10,860 nt of DNA from contig JAHEBK010000029.1 in the NCBI GenBank assembly GCA_024642295.1, positions 1 through 10,860 of the forward strand. The letters run 5' to 3'. Made by a program: the position numbers and the translations under genes. How positions within the stretch are numbered: position 1 is the stretch's first letter; each line of letters begins with the position of its first letter. Source of the DNA: Flavobacterium sp. GTDB lineage: Bacteria > Bacteroidota > Bacteroidia > Flavobacteriales > Flavobacteriaceae. Positions 1-6,265 of the stretch are shown here, piece by piece. The notes under the pieces were generated by a model. That model searched no databases and was not told the origin of the DNA. It was given only the letters and a program-made list of their open reading frames with translations.

Positions 1-659
1 ATATTTGAACTGTTAGAGCTGCTAGTGCTGTTATTCTCTAATGCTAACACATAGCTTTCATTTTTATTTAAAGTAAGGGTAATAGGTCCTGTAATTATGG
101 TTCCGTCCGAAAGTATAGTCCCGATAGGAATATTTGAAATAGTCAGTATGGTGTTATTCTCAGTAGCTAATATGGATGAAAAATTTAATAGAGAAGAATC
201 ATTGACCGGATTAAACATCGCTCCTAAACGAAAAATTGTTCCTAAAGCACTATTCCCTTTAGAAACAAGGCCACCCGCATGGTTATAATTTCCTGTACTG
301 GTATTTAAAGCTGAATTAATTCGTAAACTGACATAAACCAAGTCATCAGCTTCAATAATATAACCTTTGTTGGTTAATTTACCTATAGCTGTTTTTGGAG
401 TCATTAACTGAGTGTCATTTCCTGTTCCGATATTATATACATAGGGAGTTGTATTGTTTACAACTCCATTTATTACCGTACCTCCAATTGCAATAATTTT
501 AAAACTTACATTGCTGGTACTAGGTGTTGAAATGTAAAAATAATGATCAAAAGCTAAATTAGTATTACAACTTATAGGTGGTATATAATGTGTTTTGCTA
601 AATTGTGCAGAACTGCTAAATGATATTAATAACAGTAAAATAAGCGTATTTTTTTTCAT
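1..659 (-). CDS. Secreted protein with IgGFc-binding-like N-terminal domain (partial, 3' end off the window)
   Basis: The reading frame starts at the ATG at 659-657 and stays open for 219 codons to the left edge, so only the N-terminus is visible. Residues 1-18 form a signal peptide (KK, a Leu/Ile-rich core, then SSSA before Gln-19), so the protein should be exported. Residues about 30-215 resemble the IgGFc-binding N-terminal domain of large flavobacterial surface proteins, which often end in a gliding-motility/type IX secretion C-terminal domain. Supporting features are repeated beta-strand-like segments, the stretch HAGGLVSKGNSALGTIFRLG, and the later segment LNFSSILATENNT. A Ser/Asn-rich run (NNSTSSSNSS) lies at the visible end and may be a linker. 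The C-terminal sorting domain is not in view, so the secretion route is inference. The gene diverges from the gene at 906. No convincing promoter was found upstream. The family call comes from pattern recognition, not from a search. Confidence 0.72.
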   Translation of the reverse strand, partial: MKKNTLILLLLISFSSSAQFSKTHYIPPISCNTNLAFDHYFYISTPSTSNVSFKIIAIGGTVINGVVNNTTPYVYNIGTGNDTQLMTPKTAIGKLTNKGYIIEADDLVYVSLRINSALNTSTGNYNHAGGLVSKGNSALGTIFRLGAMFNPVNDSSLLNFSSILATENNTILTISNIPIGTILSDGTIITGPITLTLNKNESYVLALENNSTSSSNSSN

Positions 660-880
660 ATGATAAAAATAATGATAATTTTTTTCACATTTGACGAAAT
701 AATCAATATATTATTGCTATATCAGCTGTTAAAAAAAACATAAAATCTATATTTTTATCCTGTTGTTTTAAGTCTGGCGTTTAATTCTTACAATTTCTAC
801 AATAATAAATTTTAAAATAAAACTTATTTTAATTGACAAATACAATTACTGAAATCAATTAAAAAAGTGTTTATTTAGTG

Positions 881-888
881 TAAATTTG
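881..888 (+). promoter_or_regulatory. Candidate -7 promoter box for the 906 gene
   Basis: TAAATTTG matches the Bacteroidota sigma-A -7 consensus TAnnTTTG at every defined position. It ends 17 nt before the ATG at 906, which gives a short leader. No TTG stands at the usual 19-21 nt upstream, so the -33 element is weak or absent. Confidence 0.5.
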
Positions 889-905
889 TAGTAAATATAA
901 TTATC

Positions 906-1970
906 ATGAGTGAATCTTCTGTTTTGTTTAAAAAACCATCCTATCCTATTAACAATGCTTTGTTAGATTATTTGGAACGATTTGATCGTATCTCTAATGT
1001 CTCAGTTTGTTATGACGATTTGTTGCGTTTTTCAGGTTCGATTAATGTATATGATAAAAATGATCAAGATACTTTATGGGTTCGTGTGTATTATAGTGAA
1101 TATGAAAGAAACGAAATTGATTTAATTTTAAAGAAAATATATTCTCTCTTACATTCTGATGGAAATACGGATATTATCAAATTTCTAAATATTGATGCTA
1201 TTGATTATTGCACATTTGGAAATTCAAAACCTTTTAGAATTAAGGTTAGAAACATCCTAAATGATAATTATGTGCATTTTTATATTAAAAAAGCAGATGC
1301 ATCAAGAATTTACGGATTAGAATTAGAACATATTTTGTCACCCGATAAAATTAATTTTTTGGTACATCAAGACACTTTAATTGAAGAACATATCATAGGG
1401 ATTCCTGGTGATGTTTTTATGGAAACATTATTGGAAAAATGTACAGAAACAGAAAAGTCTCAAATCGCTAAAGAGTTTGTGAAATTTAACGAACGCTGTA
1501 TGATTCGTCTTCTTGGTGACATGAGAGCATACAATTATGTAATATTGCCCATTCATGATTTTGATCAAGTGGTTTACCGAATTCGCCCCATCGATTTTGA
1601 CCAGCAATGTTATGAGGGAAATTTTAAAATTTACCGTCCGCAATTTTTTAAAGAAAATTCACCGATGATTCAATTAATCAAAAACAAATTACAAACTACT
1701 TCTATAGAACAATATAAAAATGAAGAGCGTGCTGCCTTGGCTAAAAGGGTACATTCTGCGGGAAATCGTATTCAGAAATTATTAAAAATTATGATTAACG
1801 ATGAAATTGCACCCGATGCCCATATCGAAAGATTGAAATTAGAATTGTATCGTTATACGAATGATTTGAAATTTAAAAATGCTACTTCGATGGGACAGAT
1901 CCTTGAGGCTGCTTTTGAATATGTATCCATGAACTATAAAAATCTAAATGTTTTTAAATCGGGATTTTAA
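906..1970 (+). CDS. Uncharacterised conserved-type protein with possible divergent kinase-like fold
   Basis: This encodes a 354-residue soluble protein with no signal peptide or membrane segment. I do not recognise a named family. The order of motifs resembles a small-molecule or protein kinase-like fold. There is a Lys pair in a beta-like strand (YIKK, about 126-129) and a Glu-containing helix-like segment (LELEH, 138-142). A hinge-like IEEHIIGIPGD follows at 159-169. A catalytic-loop-like LLGDMRAYNYVI (202-213) has Asp-205 and Asn-210 spaced as in the HGDxxxxN loop of aminoglycoside phosphotransferases. A metal-site-like PIDFD (228-232) follows. The C-terminal third (about 265-345) is helical and charged. 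The start follows a perfect -7 box by 17 nt. The gene diverges from the secreted-protein gene and converges with the small gene at 2023-2271, so it is probably monocistronic. The coding assignment is solid; the kinase-like reading is inference, and glycine-loop residues are not obvious. Confidence 0.85.
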   Translation: MSESSVLFKKPSYPINNALLDYLERFDRISNVSVCYDDLLRFSGSINVYDKNDQDTLWVRVYYSEYERNEIDLILKKIYSLLHSDGNTDIIKFLNIDAIDYCTFGNSKPFRIKVRNILNDNYVHFYIKKADASRIYGLELEHILSPDKINFLVHQDTLIEEHIIGIPGDVFMETLLEKCTETEKSQIAKEFVKFNERCMIRLLGDMRAYNYVILPIHDFDQVVYRIRPIDFDQQCYEGNFKIYRPQFFKENSPMIQLIKNKLQTTSIEQYKNEERAALAKRVHSAGNRIQKLLKIMINDEIAPDAHIERLKLELYRYTNDLKFKNATSMGQILEAAFEYVSMNYKNLNVFKSGF

Positions 1971-2022
1971 TTTTTCAGGATTAATTATTGTTTAGGAGTC
2001 GTTAATAAGTTCAAAGAAAATT

Positions 2023-2271
2023 TTATATATGTTGTAGCCTCAACTTTCTTTTTTTATGAAAGTCAATGATGGTTTCGTTTATATCTTTTAGTTCAGGTGT
2101 AAGAAAAGTTATTTGTCCATCTTCAATATTAGTTTGTTCTAGTTTGCAAAAAGTGCATCTGTATTCTCTAATGTGTTCAGTGACATTTTTAGTCGTTATC
2201 ATTTTATGTCCAATAAATTGACAAATGATTTTTTTGCTAAAAATAATCTTTGCGGTTTCTACTGCTTTCAT
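2023..2271 (-). CDS. Small conserved-type hypothetical protein with Cys/His knuckle-like motif
   Basis: This is an 82-residue basic protein. Cys-17 and His-22 (CQFIGH) are followed by Cys-39 and Cys-42 (CTFC). That is a CxxxxH...CxxC spacing that could bind one zinc ion, reminiscent of short zinc-ribbon proteins. The pattern "FGH-like turn, short strand, YRCTFC, then TPELKDIN" resembles small hypothetical proteins I associate with Flavobacteria, but I cannot name a family. There is no signal peptide or membrane segment. The frame has no competing open frame and fills the gap between a convergent gene (stop at 1970) and the terminator at 2420. Function is unknown, and zinc binding is inference from four residues only. 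Confidence 0.65.
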   Translation of the reverse strand: MKAVETAKIIFSKKIICQFIGHKMITTKNVTEHIREYRCTFCKLEQTNIEDGQITFLTPELKDINETIIDFHKKRKLRLQHI

Positions 2272-2419
2272 GATTAAATAGATTTTTGTTTGTTTTGTGG
2301 AATTCTAAAACTATAAAAAATCAGCTAAAAAGCATAATTTTATCGATAAAGTAATCGTTTTAAAAGAATTACTACTAAAAAACTGATATAAGTAAGTTTT
2401 GTTTATGTTAGCAAACAAT

Positions 2420-2454
2420 AAAAAAATCCTCAACTGTTTGAACAATTGAGGATT
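2420..2454 (-). terminator. Rho-independent terminator after the nucleoid-associated protein gene
   Basis: Arms 2425-2433 (AATCCTCAA) and 2446-2454 (TTGAGGATT) form a perfect 9-bp stem. After one mismatch the stem continues for 3 bp and closes on a TTGA loop. Read on the minus strand, the hairpin runs into a stretch of seven Ts (2426-2420). It begins 24 nt after the stop codon at 2478. This is a textbook intrinsic terminator on the minus strand. Confidence 0.85.
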
Positions 2455-2477
2455 ACTATTTTAATAATAAACAGGAT

Positions 2478-3536
2478 TTAGCTTTTTTGCTCCTTATTAA
2501 AATACACTAAGTAGTAGTACATTTGTTTTTCTTCATCCCATCCTTTTTCCACAAATTTCTCTGCGCTTTCAGGATTGATAAAATCCATTTTGATTTGGAT
2601 ATTGGTATCAAGGTTAATCACATTTTTAATCGATTTACGAGCGTCACTTACAGCAGCATTAGCAATAGGGAAGGAGGTAACGTCTTCAATGCTGTATTTT
2701 TCACCTTTATCTACTTTGTAGTTTTTAAATTCAGGAATCAAATCAGGATTGTCTAAAACTTCATTTAGGAAATTAGTTTCTTCAAATTGATCGTTTTTAG
2801 CAAAATAATTCACTGAACGGTTCATGAACATCACTTCTTCTTTTTTGTCCTCAGCAGGAAAAACCACGTCTTTAGCAAAACCTTGACAAAATTTCAAGTA
2901 TTTCTTTGTAATAAAGTTTTCATCTTCAAAAGCATCAACAGATAAAAAATGTTCTAACCAGTAACGAGCATCATAACGGTTGCTGTCTACCGTAAGGATT
3001 TTAAAGCCTTCTTCTTTTTTGTGGTTGAAAATAATACAGCCTTTGTCCAATTTGTTCAAGTTAATTCCTTGTTGCAGAATCATATCAAGATGTGTTTCTT
3101 TTTCTTCAAATTGCAAAAAGTCCGATTGTAACTCACTTTTAAAAATTCCAATCGCATCAACGGGTGTATTGTCAATATTGACATTAGTTAAATAGGTTAC
3201 ATATACTTCTCCGTTTTTAATGTGTGGATGATTTGATTGCTCAAACAAATGTTTGGTTATTTTTTTTGAACCTTCATGTAAAGTGGTGGGGTCATCAAAA
3301 ATTTCACAAGCATATTTATACATATCATTGTAATCCAGATCTACTTCATGAGCAAACTGATAGTAATTTTCTTCTTTTTCTCTAAAAGGTTTTAAGAAAA
3401 ACTCTTTGATAAGAGGCACCACTTCATCCGAAAGATTAAATGGTTGCTCTGATAAAAAAATAGCTTCATTACGACTTTTGTTTCCTACACGGTGTATAGA
3501 AAGCGTGTCAATGTGCGTGTTAAATAAGTTGATCAT
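2478..3536 (-). CDS. Nucleoid-associated protein, NdpA/YejK family
   Basis: This encodes a 352-residue soluble protein of about the length of Escherichia coli YejK (335 residues). The N-terminal signature is a hydrophobic strand followed by SIHRVGNKSRNE (about 13-24), which is typical of the family. The middle includes a long acidic/aromatic region and a KGCIIFNHKK-like strand near 165-174. The C-terminus has SAEKFVEKGWDEEKQMYYYL (about 325-344), another recognisable block. Family members associate with the nucleoid, but their exact biochemical role is poorly defined. The start at 3536 is the first Met ahead of the signature. A strong hairpin repeat (3551-3588) lies about 15 nt upstream of the start and would be in the mRNA leader. 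The next upstream gene, at 3729-4268, is on the same strand 192 nt away. A clean terminator follows at 2420-2454. Confidence 0.87.
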   Translation of the reverse strand: MINLFNTHIDTLSIHRVGNKSRNEAIFLSEQPFNLSDEVVPLIKEFFLKPFREKEENYYQFAHEVDLDYNDMYKYACEIFDDPTTLHEGSKKITKHLFEQSNHPHIKNGEVYVTYLTNVNIDNTPVDAIGIFKSELQSDFLQFEEKETHLDMILQQGINLNKLDKGCIIFNHKKEEGFKILTVDSNRYDARYWLEHFLSVDAFEDENFITKKYLKFCQGFAKDVVFPAEDKKEEVMFMNRSVNYFAKNDQFEETNFLNEVLDNPDLIPEFKNYKVDKGEKYSIEDVTSFPIANAAVSDARKSIKNVINLDTNIQIKMDFINPESAEKFVEKGWDEEKQMYYYLVYFNKEQKS

Positions 3537-3550
3537 TTGTTTTGAGTTAT

Positions 3551-3588
3551 CCTCTCCCTAGCCCTCTCCAAAGGAGAGGGATCCGGGA
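3551..3588 (-). repeat. Palindromic GGAGAGGG/CCCTCTCC intergenic repeat, copy 1
   Basis: CCCTCTCC (3562-3569) and GGAGAGGG (3573-3580) make an 8-bp perfect stem with an AAA loop, preceded by CCTCTCCCTAG at 3551-3561. Read on the minus strand it runs GGATCCCTCTCC-TTT-GGAGAGGG-CTAGGGAGAGG and ends about 15 nt before the start codon at 3536. It matches copy 2 (3684-3728) in the opposite orientation. Positions 3565-3581 and 3685-3701 are perfect reverse complements over 17 bp. Its GC content stands out from the A/T-rich surroundings. Confidence 0.8.
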
Positions 3589-3683
3589 CTAAAAGATTGT
3601 TAAATTATATTTTTAGAGTATTCGATTTTTAACTTCAATAGTAGTAAAAATGTTTTTTTTTGGAGGTGCCTTTTCGATATTAT

Positions 3684-3728
3684 CTCCCTCTCCTTTGGAG
3701 AATCCTGAAGCTTCGGGAGGGGAGAGGA
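3684..3728 (+). repeat. Palindromic GGAGAGGG/CCCTCTCC intergenic repeat, copy 2
   Basis: This copy contains the CCCTCTCC-TTT-GGAGA core (3686-3701) and then an extra near-palindromic insert, TCCTGAAG/CTTCGGGA (3703-3718, one G-T pair). It closes with GGGGAGAGGAT. The outer arms CCTCTCC (3687-3693) and GGAGAGG (3721-3727) pair over 7 bp. It is the same family as copy 1 but carries the extra inner arm. Its right end abuts the TAA stop codon of the minus-strand gene at 3729, so that gene's coding sequence ends exactly where the repeat begins. It could act as that gene's transcript end, though no T-tract follows. Confidence 0.78.
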
Positions 3729-4268
3729 TTAATTCCAATTCTCCTCAAATCCAAAATCTTCAAAACTACTGTCTCCCTCAAACATGTCAAGGTCGTCTTC
3801 GTCTAGTCCGTCTTCAAAATCATCGTAAAAATCATCGGCATTTTCTGCTTCAAAGCTTTTTTCTAAAGCTTCTTCAGGGATTTCTCCATGAGAGAAAAGC
3901 GTTTCAGGGTAAATTGCTCCAGCAGTTGTTTCTTCAATAGCAGCAAGTTCTACTAGGAATGTCCACATATTGATAAAATCATAAACATAAATGATTTTGG
4001 TGTTTTCCTCATCTAAGATGTCTGATAATTTATAATCACTCATCGTTTTTTGCTCACCAGGAACATCTCCTGTGTCAAAAAGTGGGATTTCATCTTCTTG
4101 ATTCCAAGTTTCATCACAAGTATAAAAGGAAGCTACCTCCATGCCGTCAAATCCAAAGGCATTAAAAATAGCATTGTGTAAATCCTCTAAAGTGTCGTCT
4201 TCCAATATCGCAATATCTCTAAAGATATCTTCTTCTGCATCTAGAATAGCTCTGAATTTGTAAACCAT
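3729..4268 (-). CDS. Plasmid pRiA4b ORF-3-like (IS1096 passenger TnpR-like) family protein
   Basis: This encodes 179 residues. The N-terminal 110 residues match the pRiA4b ORF-3-like fold. They start with VYKFRAILDAEEDIFRDIAI and continue with TLEDLHNAIFNAFGFDGMEVASF (26-48), the counterpart of the family's LHxxIQxxFGW block. The segment KIIYVYDFINMWTFLVEL (91-108) corresponds to the family's YxYDFGDxW motif. Residues about 136-177 form a very acidic Asp/Glu-rich tail. Family members occur widely on chromosomes, and their function is not established despite the plasmid and transposon names. I see no transposase or element ends here, so this is best read as a resident gene. A perfect -7 box lies 22 nt upstream. 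It may share a transcript with the nucleoid-associated protein gene, although two hairpin repeats lie between them. Confidence 0.78.
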   Translation of the reverse strand: MVYKFRAILDAEEDIFRDIAILEDDTLEDLHNAIFNAFGFDGMEVASFYTCDETWNQEDEIPLFDTGDVPGEQKTMSDYKLSDILDEENTKIIYVYDFINMWTFLVELAAIEETTAGAIYPETLFSHGEIPEEALEKSFEAENADDFYDDFEDGLDEDDLDMFEGDSSFEDFGFEENWN

Positions 4269-4290
4269 AATCGTTGTTTTAATGAAAGTT

Positions 4291-4298
4291 CAAAGGTA
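4291..4298 (-). promoter_or_regulatory. Candidate -7 promoter box for the 3729-4268 gene
   Basis: The minus strand reads TACCTTTG, a full match to the Bacteroidota TAnnTTTG box, ending 22 nt before the ATG at 4268. No TTG lies at the expected -33 distance, so the call rests on the -7 element and its position alone. Confidence 0.5.
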
Positions 4299-4517
4299 AA
4301 ATTTAAATTTCAGATTTTAGAATGACAGAGTTGTTTTGTTGATAAGATTTTAAATACCTTATAAGCTACGGATGTCATTTTTTAGTTTTATGCATTAGAG
4401 ATTAAGATATTTTAGGAGTTAAGAAGATTTTAATTTTATAGTAACAGTCATAATGTTTCTGAAACGGGAATCTGGAGGTGTTTGTAAATCGTATTCAATA
4501 TATTATTCGGATTAATC

Positions 4518-5081
4518 TTAATTCAATTTCTTAATGACTTTGGCAGGATTACCTACAGCGAGAGAGTTGTTAGGAATGTCTTTTGTGACTACAGAGCCTG
4601 CTCCAATTACACATCCATTTCCAATGGTGACTCCAGGACAAATAATGGCATTTCCACCTATCCAACAATCGCTTCCTATTGTGATAGGTAATGCCATTTC
4701 GTGGGTGCGTCTGGTGGCAGCATCGAGTGGGTGAGTGGCAGTGTAAATTTGTACACCTGGTCCAATCAATGTGTTTGAACCGATGTTCACTTTGTTACAA
4801 TCAAGCACTACGCAATTTACATTAAAATATACATTTTCGCCGCAAAAAATATTGTATCCATAGTCACAATGAAAGGGGGGTTCGATGTATAAATTTTTGC
4901 CTGCATTTGGAAGTAATTCGGCTAAGATTAATCGAGCATTTTTGGTGATTCGATACTCGGTTATGTTTAATCTGTGGAGTAAATTTTTGGCTTTACGGCG
5001 GTCTTTTTTGAGGTCTTCTCCACCCGATAAATAGAGTTCTCCATTCATCATTTTTTCTTTTTCGGTTTCCATGATTTTCAT
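4518..5081 (-). CDS. Sugar O-acetyltransferase, LacA/Maa hexapeptide family
   Basis: This encodes a 187-residue cytoplasmic enzyme, the usual length for maltose/galactoside O-acetyltransferases. These enzymes move an acetyl group from acetyl-CoA to a sugar hydroxyl and act as left-handed beta-helix trimers. The N-terminal METEKEKMMNGELY (4-17) is the family's substrate-side helix. Residues about 62-170 carry hexapeptide repeats such as IGSNTLIGPGVQI, ITIGSDCWIGGNAIICPGV and TIGNGCVIGAGSVVTKDIP. His-117 in TATHPLD is the expected catalytic base. The C-terminal VGNPAKVIKKL is typical. The actual sugar cannot be told from sequence. Two starts are possible: the outer ATG (5081) is used here, but Met-4 (5072) fits the family N-terminus equally well and leaves a more normal leader from the candidate promoter. 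No intrinsic terminator was seen downstream. Confidence 0.9.
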   Translation of the reverse strand: MKIMETEKEKMMNGELYLSGGEDLKKDRRKAKNLLHRLNITEYRITKNARLILAELLPNAGKNLYIEPPFHCDYGYNIFCGENVYFNVNCVVLDCNKVNIGSNTLIGPGVQIYTATHPLDAATRRTHEMALPITIGSDCWIGGNAIICPGVTIGNGCVIGAGSVVTKDIPNNSLAVGNPAKVIKKLN

Positions 5082-5094
5082 AAAATTGTATTCG

Positions 5095-5125
5095 TAAATA
5101 TACGCTAAAAAGGGTAGGGTTACAA
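5095..5125 (-). promoter_or_regulatory. Candidate promoter for the acetyltransferase gene
   Basis: On the minus strand TTG (5125-5123) is followed after exactly 20 nt by TATATTTA (5102-5095). This matches five of six defined positions of the Bacteroidota -7 box with ideal spacing. The box ends 13 nt before the ATG at 5081 and 22 nt before the alternative ATG at 5072. Confidence 0.42.
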
Positions 5126-5776
5126 GTTGATTGTAGTCTCTAAAACAGTCTTTTTAAATTTGTTTTGAGTTACAATAGTGTGTTGGTTTTGGTTTTATGT
5201 ATGTATTGAAATCTTTGATTTGATATTTTAAGTATAAAATCATGTAAGTGTATTTAAAGTACTGGTAGTTAATTTTTTAAATAAATGATATAGATTATTT
5301 CTATAGTTGTTTTTTAAGGCTTTTTTGAGCTGTGATAGTGAGGGTTTTGAAATTTATATAAAATTAAAATCGGTTTTTAATTTATTTTTAAATCTCAATA
5401 AAAACGAAAAAATAACATTTTGAAAAATTGGGTTTAAATACCATTTAACAAAACAAATTGTTATTTTGTTGTTTACAAATAAAGGAAATATTTATAACTT
5501 ATTGATTGTGTTTTGATTTCTTTTTTTAAACCCTTTTTTTAGTTTTTTAAGTGTTATTTGGTTGATTAAAATTGGTTTTGAATTCATCAAAAATGGATCT
5601 TTTTATAGTTCGTTTTTTTAATGTTTTTTTTGTTGAAAAAGGTGTGTTTTTGAAACTTGAAAAAGAATTTTTTTTGAAGTTGAATTTGCCACGACAACTA
5701 ATAATTTTTTGTTAATCATTTTAATATAACAGTATAAAGATTGTAAATTAGTTTTCTATTATTTTAAAAATATACC
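5126..5776 (+). other. Long A/T-rich non-coding spacer with nested dyads
   Basis: I find no credible gene here on either strand. The sequence is rich in T runs and broken by stop codons. Two nested symmetric structures stand out. GGGTTTAAA (5430-5438) and TTTAAACCC (5525-5533) are perfect 9-bp reverse complements, and the second runs straight into a T7 stretch ending at 5540. Inside them a 24-bp imperfect dyad at 5447-5470 pairs AACAAAA with TTTTGTT. This could be the end of a small RNA or just A/T-rich chance. The last 70 bases should hold the promoter of the 5777 gene, but I see only imperfect -7 boxes there (5744-5751 and 5749-5756). Confidence 0.45.
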
Positions 5777-6253
5777 ATGAAGTGGCTCTTTTCTGTTTTT
5801 GTTTTTCTGCTTTTTTCAACTGTTATTTTGGCTCAAAAACCAGTCGTTTTTGATTCTTATACTGCGTTGGAAAATGCAATTTTAAAAGATGAAAACACAA
5901 CTTATGTAGTCAATTTTTGGGCTACTTGGTGTGCGCCTTGTGTCAAAGAATTGCCTTATTTTGAAAAACTAAATTCGGTAAACAAGAAGGTGAAAGTCGT
6001 TCTTGTGAGTTTGGATTTTAAAGATCAATATGAATCGCGATTGATTCCTTTTTTGAGAAAGAAAGCCATCAAGTCTGAAGTAGTTTTACTCACAGATAAG
6101 AATTACAATGCTTGGCTTCCTCGAGTTGATAAAGACTGGTCTGGTTCTATTCCAGCGACTTTGATTATCGATAAAGGGAAAAAAGTCTTTGTAGAAAAAG
6201 ACTTTGCTTCTTTTGAAGAATTAAACAATTATGTAAACACGATTACTAACTAA
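5777..6253 (+). CDS. Exported TlpA-like thioredoxin-family protein
   Basis: This encodes 158 residues. Residues 1-19 are a signal peptide (MKW, a Phe/Val/Leu core, then LA before Gln-20), so it should act in the periplasm. The rest is a thioredoxin fold. VVNFWATWCAPCVKELPYF (about 44-62) holds the redox pair Cys-52/Cys-55 in a WCxPC motif, the TlpA/ResA-type signature. The cis-Pro loop is at Ser-125? no later than Pro-126, in GSIPATLIID. TlpA-like proteins usually reduce disulfides in exported proteins or serve cytochrome maturation; which applies here cannot be told. It is the first gene of a pair: the next start is only 12 nt after its stop, so the two are very likely co-transcribed. The start is the first Met and gives a complete signal peptide. 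Confidence 0.9.
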   Translation: MKWLFSVFVFLLFSTVILAQKPVVFDSYTALENAILKDENTTYVVNFWATWCAPCVKELPYFEKLNSVNKKVKVVLVSLDFKDQYESRLIPFLRKKAIKSEVVLLTDKNYNAWLPRVDKDWSGSIPATLIIDKGKKVFVEKDFASFEELNNYVNTITN

Positions 6254-6265
6254 CACTTTTATACT

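Noticed and set aside
97..288. A 63-codon open frame on the plus strand
   Set aside because: It lies antisense inside the longer secreted-protein gene, which has a signal peptide and a recognisable domain.
3650..3940. A 96-codon plus-strand open frame
   Set aside because: Most of it is antisense to the pRiA4b ORF-3-like gene, and its start lies in the repeat region.
3729..4268. Possible mobile element, because of the plasmid/IS1096 family names
   Set aside because: There is no transposase, terminal repeat pair or target duplication around the gene; the names reflect where the family was first noted.
4342..4362. Weak ATAAG/CTTAT dyad downstream of the acetyltransferase gene
   Set aside because: A 5-bp A/T-rich stem with no T-tract at a useful place does not support a terminator call.
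4455..4465. Perfect 11-bp palindrome GTTTCTGAAAC
   Set aside because: It is short and isolated, not positioned near a promoter, and is too likely by chance to call an operator.
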